A DNA stretch of 34,285 nucleotides, from positions 1 through 34,285 of the forward strand of contig NZ_CALXIN010000019.1 of assembly GCF_944388365.1 (NCBI RefSeq). The letters run 5' to 3'. The notes beneath the pieces are model-generated. The model ran no database searches, was not told the DNA's origin, and was given only the letters and a program-made list of their open reading frames with translations. Position 1 is the first letter of the stretch. Each line of letters opens with the position of its first letter. This stretch comes from an uncultured Negativibacillus sp. GTDB taxonomy: Bacteria > Bacillota > Clostridia > Oscillospirales > Ruminococcaceae. The translations under genes and the position numbers were made by a program. Shown here piece by piece: positions 16,028-23,945 of this stretch.

Positions 16028-16056
16028 ATTATACACAACCAATTCGATTTTGTCAA
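16028..16056 (-). promoter_or_regulatory. Consensus promoter of the tRNA cluster
   Basis: On the minus strand TTGACA and TATAAT match the vegetative consensus exactly and are separated by 17 bases. Transcription should begin about 30 bases upstream of tRNA-Gly. The promoter lies between the stop codon of the phosphopantetheinyl transferase gene and the tRNAs. Confidence 0.92.
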
Positions 16057-16074
16057 GCACTTTTTTCCAATTTT

Positions 16075-16665
16075 TTATTTTTTTGCTTTACCAATCTGCA
16101 CCTCTATTTTCTGGCCTGCATCCGCCACATACGACAGCATCAGCTCCCACTTTGGCAGCCGGATACTTCCCGCCTGACAGGCAGTGTCGCTGCACACAAC
16201 CGTTCCCTCACTCGGCAGAAATTCCACCGGCGGCATCTTTGCAAGACCCAATCCTGTCCATTTGGCATAGCTTTCCCGCAAGGTCCAAAGCTGTGCAAAA
16301 GCATCCTGTACGCCTGCTGTCCTCTGCTGCTCCATCCACAGCTGCTCTTTTGTCGAAAACATCCTTTTGGCAACCCGCAGATGTTCCCTTCCCAGCGGTT
16401 CCAGATCTATTCCAATGCGCAAAAAGGAAACCGCCGCCGCCGCAAACGGTCCGGTATGGCTGATCGAAACTTCTGCCTCGATTCCCTTCCACACAGGACG
16501 ACCGCTCTGCTCCTTTTCCAGACATATTCCCTGCGCCTTCAGCAACTCTTTAGCAGTACCCGTCAGCTCCTCCAATGCTTCCCAAGCCAGCTCTCTGGCA
16601 AGAAGGCTCACTCTGTGTCCGTCGTTGTCCTCACACTTTCGCACCAGAATAATGACTTTCTGCAC
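16075..16665 (-). CDS. Sfp-type 4'-phosphopantetheinyl transferase
   Basis: Transfers 4'-phosphopantetheine from CoA to a serine of carrier proteins. From the GTG start the 196-residue product shows GRPVW followed by VSISHTGPFAAAAVS, then the metal-binding IGIDLEP (D87, E89), and WTLRESYAKWTGLGL (E131, K135), the W-x-x-K-E-S-x-x-K signature with Lys replaced by Arg. The GTG at 16665 sits seven bases after AGGAGG; the in-frame ATG at 16710 has no such site. No carrier protein, polyketide or peptide synthetase gene is nearby, so it may serve a distant pathway or replace the small AcpS type. Confidence 0.88.
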   Translation of the reverse strand: MQKVIILVRKCEDNDGHRVSLLARELAWEALEELTGTAKELLKAQGICLEKEQSGRPVWKGIEAEVSISHTGPFAAAAVSFLRIGIDLEPLGREHLRVAKRMFSTKEQLWMEQQRTAGVQDAFAQLWTLRESYAKWTGLGLAKMPPVEFLPSEGTVVCSDTACQAGSIRLPKWELMLSYVADAGQKIEVQIGKAKK

Positions 16666-16783
16666 GCCGCATCCTCCTTTTTCCCTTTGTAAAATTCTTT
16701 CCTCCACCATTTACTTCTCAACGCCGCCTGTGTTACAATAACATTATCGTACATTGTGGATAATTTGGAAAGGTGGAATCACA

Positions 16784-17557
16784 ATGAAACTGACAAAAAT
16801 TTTCCTTGCCGCACTGCTTGCCGGTATTGTTGCACTCGGCGGATGCTCCCGTCCCGCCTCAGATAATCCATCGGACAACCAGGACCCTGCCCCTGAGGTA
16901 CAAACCTCCGACGAGGAACAGGACACCTCGACGGAAGATACCACTTCTCCGTCTGAACCGGAGGAAGAATCTCCAGACACTACAGAGGACACCGAAGAGG
17001 AAGAGAGTGATGAGGAGACATCCGACGAAAATCAGGAGGAGGAAGAATCGGGCGACGCTGCGTTTAATCCAGACGATCTGGAAAGCAACGCGACCCAGGG
17101 CTGCTACAAAATCTTCGACAGCGGCTTTGAGGTGACCGTCCAGCAGCCTTTTGTCGTCTACTACGACCCGCTGGCCTACAATATGACCGCTACCATTCCC
17201 GACAATCCTGCCTGCCGCATCTTCATTTTCTACGACTCCTCCGATCAGAGCATGGTTCAGCTGGAAGACTCCGTCAAGGTGCTGGAGGACTCCATCAAGG
17301 CAGATCCTACCGTTTCGGACCTGAAAACCGAAGTGGAGGAGCAGGATGACGGCTTGTTTTCCTTTACCTTCACCTATTCAGCCGGAGCCACCGAAGGCAG
17401 TCCCGCCGGATTTTACTTTGTGCATTATCAAAAAGCACAGCAGGGCGTCATCAGTGTCAACTGCTACACCGACCGTTCCAGCAACTCCGAGGACATTATG
17501 AAGCTGATCAACTCGATTCAGCCGGTCACCGAAAACGCCGTCGAATATCAGAGCTAA
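16784..17557 (+). CDS. Putative lipoprotein with acidic linker
   Basis: The ATG at 16784 (AAAGGTGG upstream) opens a lipoprotein signal: basic MKLTK, a hydrophobic core, and lipobox ALGGC with C21 as the lipid-bearing cysteine. Residues 22-110 are a very acidic Glu/Asp/Ser/Thr linker. From about residue 115 a folded domain of about 140 residues follows, starting near CYKIFDSGFEVTVQQPF; it resembles the small extracytoplasmic domains seen on clostridial lipoproteins, but I do not recognise a family. The linker may hold the domain away from the membrane through the wall. Function unknown. A weak promoter candidate ends in TACAAT near 16734. Confidence 0.75.
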   Translation: MKLTKIFLAALLAGIVALGGCSRPASDNPSDNQDPAPEVQTSDEEQDTSTEDTTSPSEPEEESPDTTEDTEEEESDEETSDENQEEEESGDAAFNPDDLESNATQGCYKIFDSGFEVTVQQPFVVYYDPLAYNMTATIPDNPACRIFIFYDSSDQSMVQLEDSVKVLEDSIKADPTVSDLKTEVEEQDDGLFSFTFTYSAGATEGSPAGFYFVHYQKAQQGVISVNCYTDRSSNSEDIMKLINSIQPVTENAVEYQS

Positions 17558-17662
17558 GCTCTTTGTTTTGCGACAAACTTTTCTTCCCTCTCATGATACA
17601 ATACAGACAAGCCGCCCTGCACCAGAAGGGCATTGTCCAATTTGTTTTGGGAGGGTATTTTT

Positions 17663-17815
17663 ATGAAATCTGTTCTCATGCTGCTGATCCTGGTCTCCCT
17701 GCTGTCTGCCCTGATTCCGGAAGCAGAGCGACTGCAGGCTCTTTCCTCGCATACAGTGGAAACTGTCCTGATAGAAACGGACAGCCACTTCCTTGACAGC
17801 GCACTGTCCCTATAA
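17663..17815 (+). CDS. Small hydrophobic peptide, 50 residues
   Basis: A short frame begins with ATG eight bases after GGGAGGG, a strong ribosome binding site. It encodes a hydrophobic N-terminal helix (MKSVLMLLILVSLLSALIP) followed by a polar 30-residue tail with no cysteine. It ends just before a bidirectional terminator, so the unit looks like a complete small gene. It could be a secreted peptide or a single-pass membrane peptide. No family recognised. Confidence 0.5.
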   Translation: MKSVLMLLILVSLLSALIPEAERLQALSSHTVETVLIETDSHFLDSALSL

Positions 17816-17826
17816 CACCCTATGAA

Positions 17827-17865
17827 AAGAAAAATCCGCAGGAATTGTTCCTGCGGATTTTTTTC
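17827..17865. terminator. Bidirectional intrinsic terminator
   Basis: AAAATCCGCAGGAA pairs with TTCCTGCGGATTTT around a three-base loop, with A-run and T-run flanks on both sides. It ends plus-strand transcription from the lipoprotein and small-peptide side, and minus-strand transcription of the isomerase gene, whose stop codon touches it. Confidence 0.9.
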
Positions 17866-18698
17866 TATTTTGCATGCTCCACTTCTTCCAGCAGAGTTTC
17901 CATATAGGTCTGGAAATGATAAAAGATGACGTCTGCATCCTTCAGCTCCGGTCTCCAGCGCTTGAGCCACTCCAGTGTCAGATAGCCGTCGTATCCGCGG
18001 CGGTACAACGCGCGAACTGCATCAAAGATTGGCAGATCGCCCAGGCCCATCATACGATATTCGGTTTCTCCGTTGTCGTCGATCACCGAGTCCTTCACAT
18101 GGACATAGTAGATGCTGTCACCCAGCAGTTCCACTGTACGCTTTGGTTTTTCTCCGCAGTTGCGGTATGGATGCTGAATGTCCCACAGAACACCGCGGGT
18201 CTGCTCGTCTGCATCGCCAATAAACCAGCGCATCTTTTCCGAGTCGGACAAAACATCGTAGGTTTCAATCAGCACACGAACATCCTTGTTTTTTGCATAG
18301 CTGCACAGCTCTTCATAGCGCTGTTTTGCCGCATCCAGATGAACCTTTGCCGGTTTGGAATTCAATGCCAGCAGTACGCGGACAAAAGGAATATGATTTT
18401 TTGCAGCAAAGTCAATCTGATTTTTTGCCTGCGCCATCTGTGCTTCGCCGTTTGGGCTGCCTGGTTCATCTCCCAAGACGACCGAAGACGCGATCATCGC
18501 AATTTCGATGCCGGACTGCTCCAGCTGTGCACGGGTTGCTTCAATATGCTCCTCATCAAAGATGGTTATCTTCATCGGGTCGATCTCATTTTCGACGCCG
18601 CGGATCTCGATACCATCAATCCCCATATCCTTTGCAGTCCCAAGAATCTCTGCCCAGTTCCATTGAGGACAGCCTAATGTCGAAAAACCTAACTTCAT
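17865..18698 (-). CDS. Sugar phosphate isomerase/epimerase-like TIM barrel
   Basis: The 277-residue protein belongs to the AP-endonuclease-2/xylose-isomerase-like TIM-barrel family. It opens with KLGFSTLGCPQW, followed by GIDGIEIRG, then RVLIETYD (E145), LWDIQHPYR (D173, H176), YYVHVKD (H200) and LTLEWLKRW (E243). These acidic and histidine residues sit where the family binds its divalent metal. Members isomerise or epimerise sugars, inosose or related substrates; the substrate cannot be told here because the gene stands alone between a promoter (18761-18789) and a terminator. The start ATG at 18698 has a modest GGAAG nearby. Confidence 0.85.
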   Translation of the reverse strand: MKLGFSTLGCPQWNWAEILGTAKDMGIDGIEIRGVENEIDPMKITIFDEEHIEATRAQLEQSGIEIAMIASSVVLGDEPGSPNGEAQMAQAKNQIDFAAKNHIPFVRVLLALNSKPAKVHLDAAKQRYEELCSYAKNKDVRVLIETYDVLSDSEKMRWFIGDADEQTRGVLWDIQHPYRNCGEKPKRTVELLGDSIYYVHVKDSVIDDNGETEYRMMGLGDLPIFDAVRALYRRGYDGYLTLEWLKRWRPELKDADVIFYHFQTYMETLLEEVEHAK

Positions 18699-18760
18699 CT
18701 TCCAAGATCATTCCCTTCAAATTTTTTCGCTCAAATCACTGACTATTTCACGCTTGTGTT

Positions 18761-18789
18761 ATTTTATCATATCTATCCTGCAATTTCAA
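18761..18789 (-). promoter_or_regulatory. Promoter of the isomerase-like gene
   Basis: On the minus strand TTGAAA and TAAAAT are separated by 17 bases. The start of transcription would be near 18754, leaving a leader of about 55 bases before the ATG. Confidence 0.75.
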
Positions 18790-18837
18790 TCATTCTTCGA
18801 CCCTTTCTTGCAAAACACCGTTCTTTCTGTTTGTTTA

Positions 18838-18864
18838 TGCAAAAAAACGGGAGGACGCTCCGGA
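18838..18864 (-). terminator. Possible terminator downstream of the PASTA gene
   Basis: In the minus direction CGGAG, then CGTC, then CTCCCG forms a short bulged hairpin followed directly by seven T residues. A second small hairpin (TGTGCA / TGCACA) lies just before it. The stem is short, so this is a weak call, but it sits in the right place about 70 bases after the stop codon of the PASTA protein. Confidence 0.4.
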
Positions 18865-18931
18865 CTGTTGTGCATTATTTTGCACAGCTTCATCCGTTTC
18901 TGCCCTCCAGAACATTCCTATATTCTCTTCG

Positions 18932-20659
18932 TTAACTTTCTTTGCGAAGATATTTTTTCTGTGATGTATCGCTCTGTGTATCGTCTGTCTGTGTATCCTG
19001 CTGCTCGTCATCCTCTGACTGCTGGCTGCCGTTATCTTTGGCCACATACAGCAGAATCAGATCGCTGCTGTTTTTGTTCAGCTCGGTGCCCGCCGGCGGT
19101 TCCGTACGGAAAACCTCTCCTGGTTCCACCGTACTGTTATCTCCTTCCACTACCTTCCAGCGTTTACCCATGCCTTCCAGCGTTGCGATGGCGTTTTCCA
19201 TCGTTTGTCCCGACAGATTTGGCAGCTCCTGCGTCTCCGAACCTTTGCTGACATACAGCGTCACCGTTGTTTTTTTCTTGATCTCGGTACCGGAGCTGAT
19301 CGACTGATCGACAATCATCCCCTCGGAAAAATCATCGCTGTATTTTTCCACCGTCTCAAAGTAATACCACTGCTGGTATCTTGCATTCGAGGTAACATCG
19401 GTCGCTTTGCGTCCGACAAAATTTTCCACCTTGTGCGGTTCTTCCTCCGTTGTCACTGGCTGCAGCTCGATCGGCTGACCGGTCTGATTTCCCAGCACAT
19501 CCGACGTTTCTCCCAAAGAGGACGTCCAGCCGCCAATAAACAGGCGGTACAGCTGCGGCGCTCCCAAAACCAGCACCAGCAGTGTCGCCATCATGGTTAC
19601 AACGATATATACGCTGCCCGTCTTTGCACGGGAAGTGCGTTCATCCTCCTGCGGCTCTGTCTTTTCTTTTATAAATTCTCCCTGTGCAGGAAACACCGCT
19701 GTCCGCTCGGTTTCATCCTCCATAGAGAATATCGCCGTATTGGACGAAGGCATCTCCAACAACTTCCTCATCAGGGTGTCTATGCTGTCGTAGCGTTTGC
19801 TGGTGTCCAACTGCATCGCCACATCCAGCGCTTCCGAGATGGTATCAGGGATGTTCTGATCCAACTGTGCCGCAAAACGCAAGGTGTCTTTCTTTTTGCG
19901 CTCCGGCGCTTCAGGCGGGACCACGCCGGTCAGAACCCGATAGGTTACTGCCGCCATCGAATAAATATCGGTCCAGACCCCCTGCCAGGCGTCCTCCTGA
20001 TACTGTTCCGGTGCAGAATATCCCGCAAACAGCTCGGATTCCAAATCTCCCTGCGCTGTGCGAATCTCCGACAGGCAAAATCCTCGCAGGAAGGGCGTTC
20101 CTTCCTCATCGAGCAGGATGTTCTGCGGGCTTAGCCCCTGGTGGGTAATTCCCTTTTTGTGCAGATTGGAAAGCGCATTGTAAACCGGCAGCAGATAGTG
20201 CTTTGCCTTGCACCAGCTTTCCTTTCCGCCCTGCATCTGCAGATATTCCTCCAGCGTGCCCATCTCCCGATATTCGCTGACCACATAGACGGTGGCATTC
20301 TGTTCCAGAATCTGAATCATCGGAATCAGGCAGGCGTTGTCCTTCTCCGCCTGCAGTGTTTGATACAAATCCATAAACGATGCACGAAAATATTTAAAAT
20401 TGGTCGCACAGCCTGCCAGCGGCTCCAGGGTGTTGCCATCCTGTCCGCGTCTGGCCATGTGGGCCGGAAAGAATTCCTGTACCTGTACCGTGTCGCCGAT
20501 GATCGAGTCCTGCGCAAGATAAGTGATGCCCTCTCCGTTCTGGGAGATGGCACGCACGATGCGATATTCCCCGATACAGCTGTTCGGCACCAACGGTCGC
20601 CGCTCATGAGAACAGGTTTGTTGTGTCACCTGTGGGACTGCTGTTTTCTTTTCTTCCAT
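18932..20659 (-). CDS. Membrane PASTA protein with a kinase-like domain lacking catalytic residues (pseudokinase)
   Basis: The 575-residue protein has a Ser/Thr-kinase-like cytoplasmic domain (about residues 30-300), a linker, one membrane helix (about 349-368) and two extracellular PASTA repeats (about 412-473 and 478-542), then an acidic Gln/Asp/Ser tail. The fold landmarks GEGITYLAQD, SEYREMGTLEEYL, GYSAPEQY and DIYSMAAVTYRVLTG are present. The VAIK lysine is Gln (Q61 in VQVQEFFP), the HRD motif reads HQG (173-175) and DFG reads GFC (193-195); only the later Asn (N180) is kept. Phosphotransfer is therefore unlikely. PASTA domains bind peptidoglycan fragments, suggesting a wall-sensing scaffold. 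The start is placed by GGAGGTGAG, somewhat distant from the ATG. Confidence 0.88.
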   Translation of the reverse strand: MEEKKTAVPQVTQQTCSHERRPLVPNSCIGEYRIVRAISQNGEGITYLAQDSIIGDTVQVQEFFPAHMARRGQDGNTLEPLAGCATNFKYFRASFMDLYQTLQAEKDNACLIPMIQILEQNATVYVVSEYREMGTLEEYLQMQGGKESWCKAKHYLLPVYNALSNLHKKGITHQGLSPQNILLDEEGTPFLRGFCLSEIRTAQGDLESELFAGYSAPEQYQEDAWQGVWTDIYSMAAVTYRVLTGVVPPEAPERKKKDTLRFAAQLDQNIPDTISEALDVAMQLDTSKRYDSIDTLMRKLLEMPSSNTAIFSMEDETERTAVFPAQGEFIKEKTEPQEDERTSRAKTGSVYIVVTMMATLLVLVLGAPQLYRLFIGGWTSSLGETSDVLGNQTGQPIELQPVTTEEEPHKVENFVGRKATDVTSNARYQQWYYFETVEKYSDDFSEGMIVDQSISSGTEIKKKTTVTLYVSKGSETQELPNLSGQTMENAIATLEGMGKRWKVVEGDNSTVEPGEVFRTEPPAGTELNKNSSDLILLYVAKDNGSQQSEDDEQQDTQTDDTQSDTSQKKYLRKES

Positions 20660-20697
20660 CTCCTGTTCTCACCTCCGACTCCTATCAATGTAGTATA

Positions 20698-20726
20698 AAT
20701 ATACCAGTATTGCTGCCACTTGTCAA
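20698..20726 (-). promoter_or_regulatory. Promoter of the PASTA pseudokinase gene
   Basis: On the minus strand TTGACA and TATATT are separated by 17 bases, ending about 38 bases before the start codon. This strong site means the gene does not depend on readthrough from the Ppx/GppA-like gene upstream. The rest of the gap (20727-20829) shows no terminator. Confidence 0.82.
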
Positions 20727-20829
20727 GTCACAACCGAAAAATCCGCTTCAAAAAGCCCGTTTTTAGGTGATTATTTTAAAAATTATACATATTCTCCCCG
20801 CTGTTTTTTGTCCGATTCTTTTCACTGTT

Positions 20830-21729
20830 TTAGAATCCACCCAGGCAGATTTTCTCCTCTCTGCACAGATAATCCTCCAGACACAGCTGGCAGAACTGCA
20901 CCTGCCGCACATTCAAAAACGACATCAGCGTTTCCAGGATCAGCAGCTGTACAAATACCTTCTGTGGAAACTGTCCTGCTGCCTGTTCCAGCGCACCCAG
21001 CCAACGAAGCGACGGGTCACGCAGCAGCCAGAACAGCTGCCCAAACACCTCCCTGTCCAAGCAGAGCCGCTCACCGGTGCGTCCGCTGCTGCCGGAAAGC
21101 AGCTGCAAAAAGCGGGAAACTGCATCAAATCCCGAAGCCATCAGCTGAACACTCTGATGATGGTTCGGGCAGGAAGTCTGACGGAGCAACGCCAGAATCT
21201 TTCGGCGCATCTGCTCCTCTTCCAGCCGGTCAGGAATCAGTCTGCCATCGGTGGACGACGCAAAATTGCGCCATCCCAGTGGAAAACTTTCCTGCCAGAG
21301 CTGGCCGTCGAGATTGCCAAACAGCTGAGTGCTCAAATCTGCACTGTGTACTCCCATCGTGCAAACTTCCTGTCCCTGACACAGCTCGTTCATCGCCGCA
21401 CAGGCGGCTCTCGCCTGCTCTGCACCGGAGACGGCGATCACCTTTTCTCCGATTGCCTCCTCCAATACCTGACGAAACGTCTCCTGCTCATAGCGCAGGA
21501 CGCCATATCCCAGGCACACCACCTCGCCGCATCCCAGCCGGTGTGCCAGCTCGCTCATCGGACGCACCGCCTCCGCCAGCTTTTGTGGATCGGTGTGATG
21601 AAACTCGTCCCAAAAATCCCCTTCCTTCTCCCGACGGTACAGACAGTAGGGAGCCGCTCCCTCCGTCGTTTCCTCCACTGACAGGATGACACGGTCGCTG
21701 TACATGCCAATTTTTGCTCTGCGCTGCAT
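20830..21729 (-). CDS. Degenerate Ppx/GppA-like protein
   Basis: The 299-residue protein follows the order of the exopolyphosphatase/GppA actin-like ATPase fold: a first strand block RAKIGMYSDRVILSV, LGYGVLRYEQETFRQVLEEA, IAVSGAEQARAACAAM (usually ISGEEEAR), a second phosphate-loop position, then ESFPLGWRNF (usually S-L-x-LG-x-x-R). At the loop positions where family members have DIGSNS and DIGGGS, this protein has IGMYSD and MGVHSADLS. The nucleotide/phosphate-binding glycines and aspartates are thus missing, and catalysis is doubtful. The start at 21729 has AAGGAGGT. It neighbours a pseudokinase gene. The family assignment is by pattern only. Confidence 0.55.
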   Translation of the reverse strand: MQRRAKIGMYSDRVILSVEETTEGAAPYCLYRREKEGDFWDEFHHTDPQKLAEAVRPMSELAHRLGCGEVVCLGYGVLRYEQETFRQVLEEAIGEKVIAVSGAEQARAACAAMNELCQGQEVCTMGVHSADLSTQLFGNLDGQLWQESFPLGWRNFASSTDGRLIPDRLEEEQMRRKILALLRQTSCPNHHQSVQLMASGFDAVSRFLQLLSGSSGRTGERLCLDREVFGQLFWLLRDPSLRWLGALEQAAGQFPQKVFVQLLILETLMSFLNVRQVQFCQLCLEDYLCREEKICLGGF

Positions 21730-21885
21730 ACCAAAACCTCCTTGACTTTACGTTCGATTGTGCTGTATCCTGCTTTATTCTTTCCCTGCCTTTCCTGCTT
21801 TAATCAAATTTGGATATTTTCATTCCTGTTCGGCTGTGGTATCATCAAGGTAATGATTTTTATAATAAAGGAGCATTGCAAAACC

Positions 21886-23622
21886 ATGAAGGTCCTGTTG
21901 ACCGCACTCAATTCCAAATATATCCATACCAACCTTGCTGTCCGTTACCTGCACGAATTTGCCGCCGAGCGCGGCTATCAGAGCGAGATCGCCGAATACA
22001 CCATCAACCAACACCTGCCGGACATCCTGGACGAGCTCTTTCGCCAGCAGCCCGACGTGCTGCTGCTGTCCTGCTACATCTGGAACATCGAGATGATGCT
22101 CGACCTTGCCGACGAATACCGGCGCATCTGTCCCGAAGTGACCATTCTCGCCGGCGGTCCGGAGGTCAGCTACAACAGCGAACAAATTTTACAGCAGAAT
22201 CCGGCGCTCGACGGTGTATTTTGTGGCGAAGGCGAAGAGCCGTTCCTGGAATACATGCAGGCGCTGCACGGCAAGCGAGACCTGCACGAGGTTCATTCGC
22301 TGGTGTGGAGAGATCAAGACGGCAATATCGTCCGCAACCCATCCGCTCCGCCGCTGGAGATGGTACAGCTGCCCTTTCCCTATCCCGACCTCGATGCTGT
22401 TTCCGGCAAGATTCTCTACTTTGAATCGATCCGCGGCTGCCCGTTCCGGTGCAGCTATTGTCTTTCCTCGGTAGCCGGCAAGGTGCGCTATCTGCCGCTG
22501 CCACTGGTATTCGAGCGCTTACAGCGCTTTCTGGATGCCAAAGTCCACCAGGTCAAGTTTGTGGACCGCACCTTCAACTGCTCCAAGGAGCACACCATGG
22601 CCATCTGGAAGTATCTGGCAGAACATGACAACGGCGTCACCAATTTCCACTTTGAGCTGACCGCCCATCTGATCGACCAGGAGATGATCGACTTTCTCTC
22701 CACGGTACGGCGCGGACTGTTCCAGTTCGAGATCGGCGTTCAGTCCACCAATCCCGACACCATTCGGGAGATCCGCCGCACCACCGACACCGAGCGGCTG
22801 CTGGACATCTGCCGCACCTTGGACAAACCAAAGAACATCCATCTACACCTCGACCTCATCGCCGGATTGCCGTTCGAGGATTTCCAGAGCTTCGGACGCA
22901 GCTTTGACACGGTGATGCAGATTCGTCCTCAGCAGATGCAGATGGGCTTTCTCAAGGTGCTCAAAGGCTCCTACATGGCACAGGCTGCCGACAGTTACGG
23001 ACTGGTGTACAGCCGCAAAGCACCTTTTCAGGTCATCCGCACCAACTGGATTTCCTACGCGGAGCTCATGCGTCTCAAGGACATGGAGTCGGTGGTGGAA
23101 GACTACTATAACAGCGGATTGTTCTCCAATCAGATCAGCTGGATGCTCGATCAGGAGGCGTCCTGCTTCTCCTTCTTCCTGGATTTCGGCGACTACCGCG
23201 TCCAACATGGTCTGCGGCTGATTCCACAGAATCTGGAGGATCGCTGCACCACTCTGCGCGACTACTATTTCGCGCGGCATCCCGAGCGAGCAGATCAGCT
23301 GCCGCTGCTGCATGACCTGTGCCTGTACGATCTGTGTCTGCACAGCAAACCGAAAAAGCTGCCTGACTGGGTCAGCGTCGAGCAGAATCTTCCCTTCCGC
23401 GATGCCATCCGCGATTTTTACCGCGACGAGCAAACCGCTGCCCGCTTCTTCCCAGCTTCGGATGCAGATTCCAAGCAGCTGGCGCGTCAATCCCATCTGC
23501 AAATCTTCTCCTTTGACCCGCGCACTTTGGAGCGAAAACCGACTGCACTGCTGTTCGATTACCACCAGCGTGACCTGCTGGGTGCTGCCACTGTTACCGA
23601 CGTTACCAAACTGTTCTTTTAA
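21886..23622 (+). CDS. B12-binding-type radical SAM protein (DUF4080-like C-terminus)
   Basis: The 578-residue protein has an N-terminal cobalamin-binding-like Rossmann domain (MKVLLTALNSKYIHTNLAVR to about residue 130, with ILAGGPEVSYN and FCGEGEEPF). A radical SAM core follows with C185, C189 and C192 (IRGCPFRCSYCLSS) on the [4Fe-4S] cluster. The C-terminal 200 residues match the DUF4080 type found on clostridial members. The typical B12 ligand motif D-x-H-x-x-G is not seen, so cobalamin use is uncertain. The substrate is unknown. ATG 21886 with AAAGGAG upstream is preferred over a longer frame from 21742. Its 5' end faces the Ppx/GppA-like gene divergently. Confidence 0.85.
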   Translation: MKVLLTALNSKYIHTNLAVRYLHEFAAERGYQSEIAEYTINQHLPDILDELFRQQPDVLLLSCYIWNIEMMLDLADEYRRICPEVTILAGGPEVSYNSEQILQQNPALDGVFCGEGEEPFLEYMQALHGKRDLHEVHSLVWRDQDGNIVRNPSAPPLEMVQLPFPYPDLDAVSGKILYFESIRGCPFRCSYCLSSVAGKVRYLPLPLVFERLQRFLDAKVHQVKFVDRTFNCSKEHTMAIWKYLAEHDNGVTNFHFELTAHLIDQEMIDFLSTVRRGLFQFEIGVQSTNPDTIREIRRTTDTERLLDICRTLDKPKNIHLHLDLIAGLPFEDFQSFGRSFDTVMQIRPQQMQMGFLKVLKGSYMAQAADSYGLVYSRKAPFQVIRTNWISYAELMRLKDMESVVEDYYNSGLFSNQISWMLDQEASCFSFFLDFGDYRVQHGLRLIPQNLEDRCTTLRDYYFARHPERADQLPLLHDLCLYDLCLHSKPKKLPDWVSVEQNLPFRDAIRDFYRDEQTAARFFPASDADSKQLARQSHLQIFSFDPRTLERKPTALLFDYHQRDLLGAATVTDVTKLFF

Positions 23623-23690
23623 ACTTTTGCGGCTCCTCCGAATGATCATCATAAAACCTTTGTCTTTTTCCTGAATTTATGGTATTATTG

Positions 23691-23719
23691 TTGTGAAATT
23701 ATTATAATTGCTATACAAT
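23691..23719 (+). promoter_or_regulatory. Candidate distal promoter of the DUF1015 gene
   Basis: TTGTGA and TACAAT are separated by 17 bases in the AT-rich gap of 323 bases after the radical SAM gene. Used alone it would give a leader of about 215 bases. No hairpin terminator for the preceding gene was found in this gap. Confidence 0.4.
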
Positions 23720-23858
23720 TTATACGATATGCTCTATATTTTCGTATATTCCAGGGCATAAAATTGAGCAATTTATTGGCAATCGTAAGGAAAAACGAAA
23801 AAAATTATGTTTTCTTATTAAATCCATTGAAAAAATCTATCATTTAGCTGGAATTTTA

Positions 23859-23888
23859 TTGAAAGTTGTGATATGATAGTGATATAAA
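23859..23888 (+). promoter_or_regulatory. Candidate proximal promoter of the DUF1015 gene
   Basis: TTGAAA and TATAAA are separated by 18 bases, about 57 bases before the start codon. A short direct repeat (GTGATAT, four bases, GTGATAT) fills the spacer and could be an operator. Confidence 0.45.
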
Positions 23889-23945
23889 CAACTATTTTCA
23901 CCAAAAATTCTTTTTCATTTGGATGATATTAGGAGGATCGCAGAC

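Noticed and set aside
16663..16710. Upstream ATG start for the phosphopantetheinyl transferase
   Set aside because: The ATG at 16710 lacks a ribosome binding site, whereas the GTG at 16665 follows AGGAGG at ideal spacing and gives the family N-terminus.
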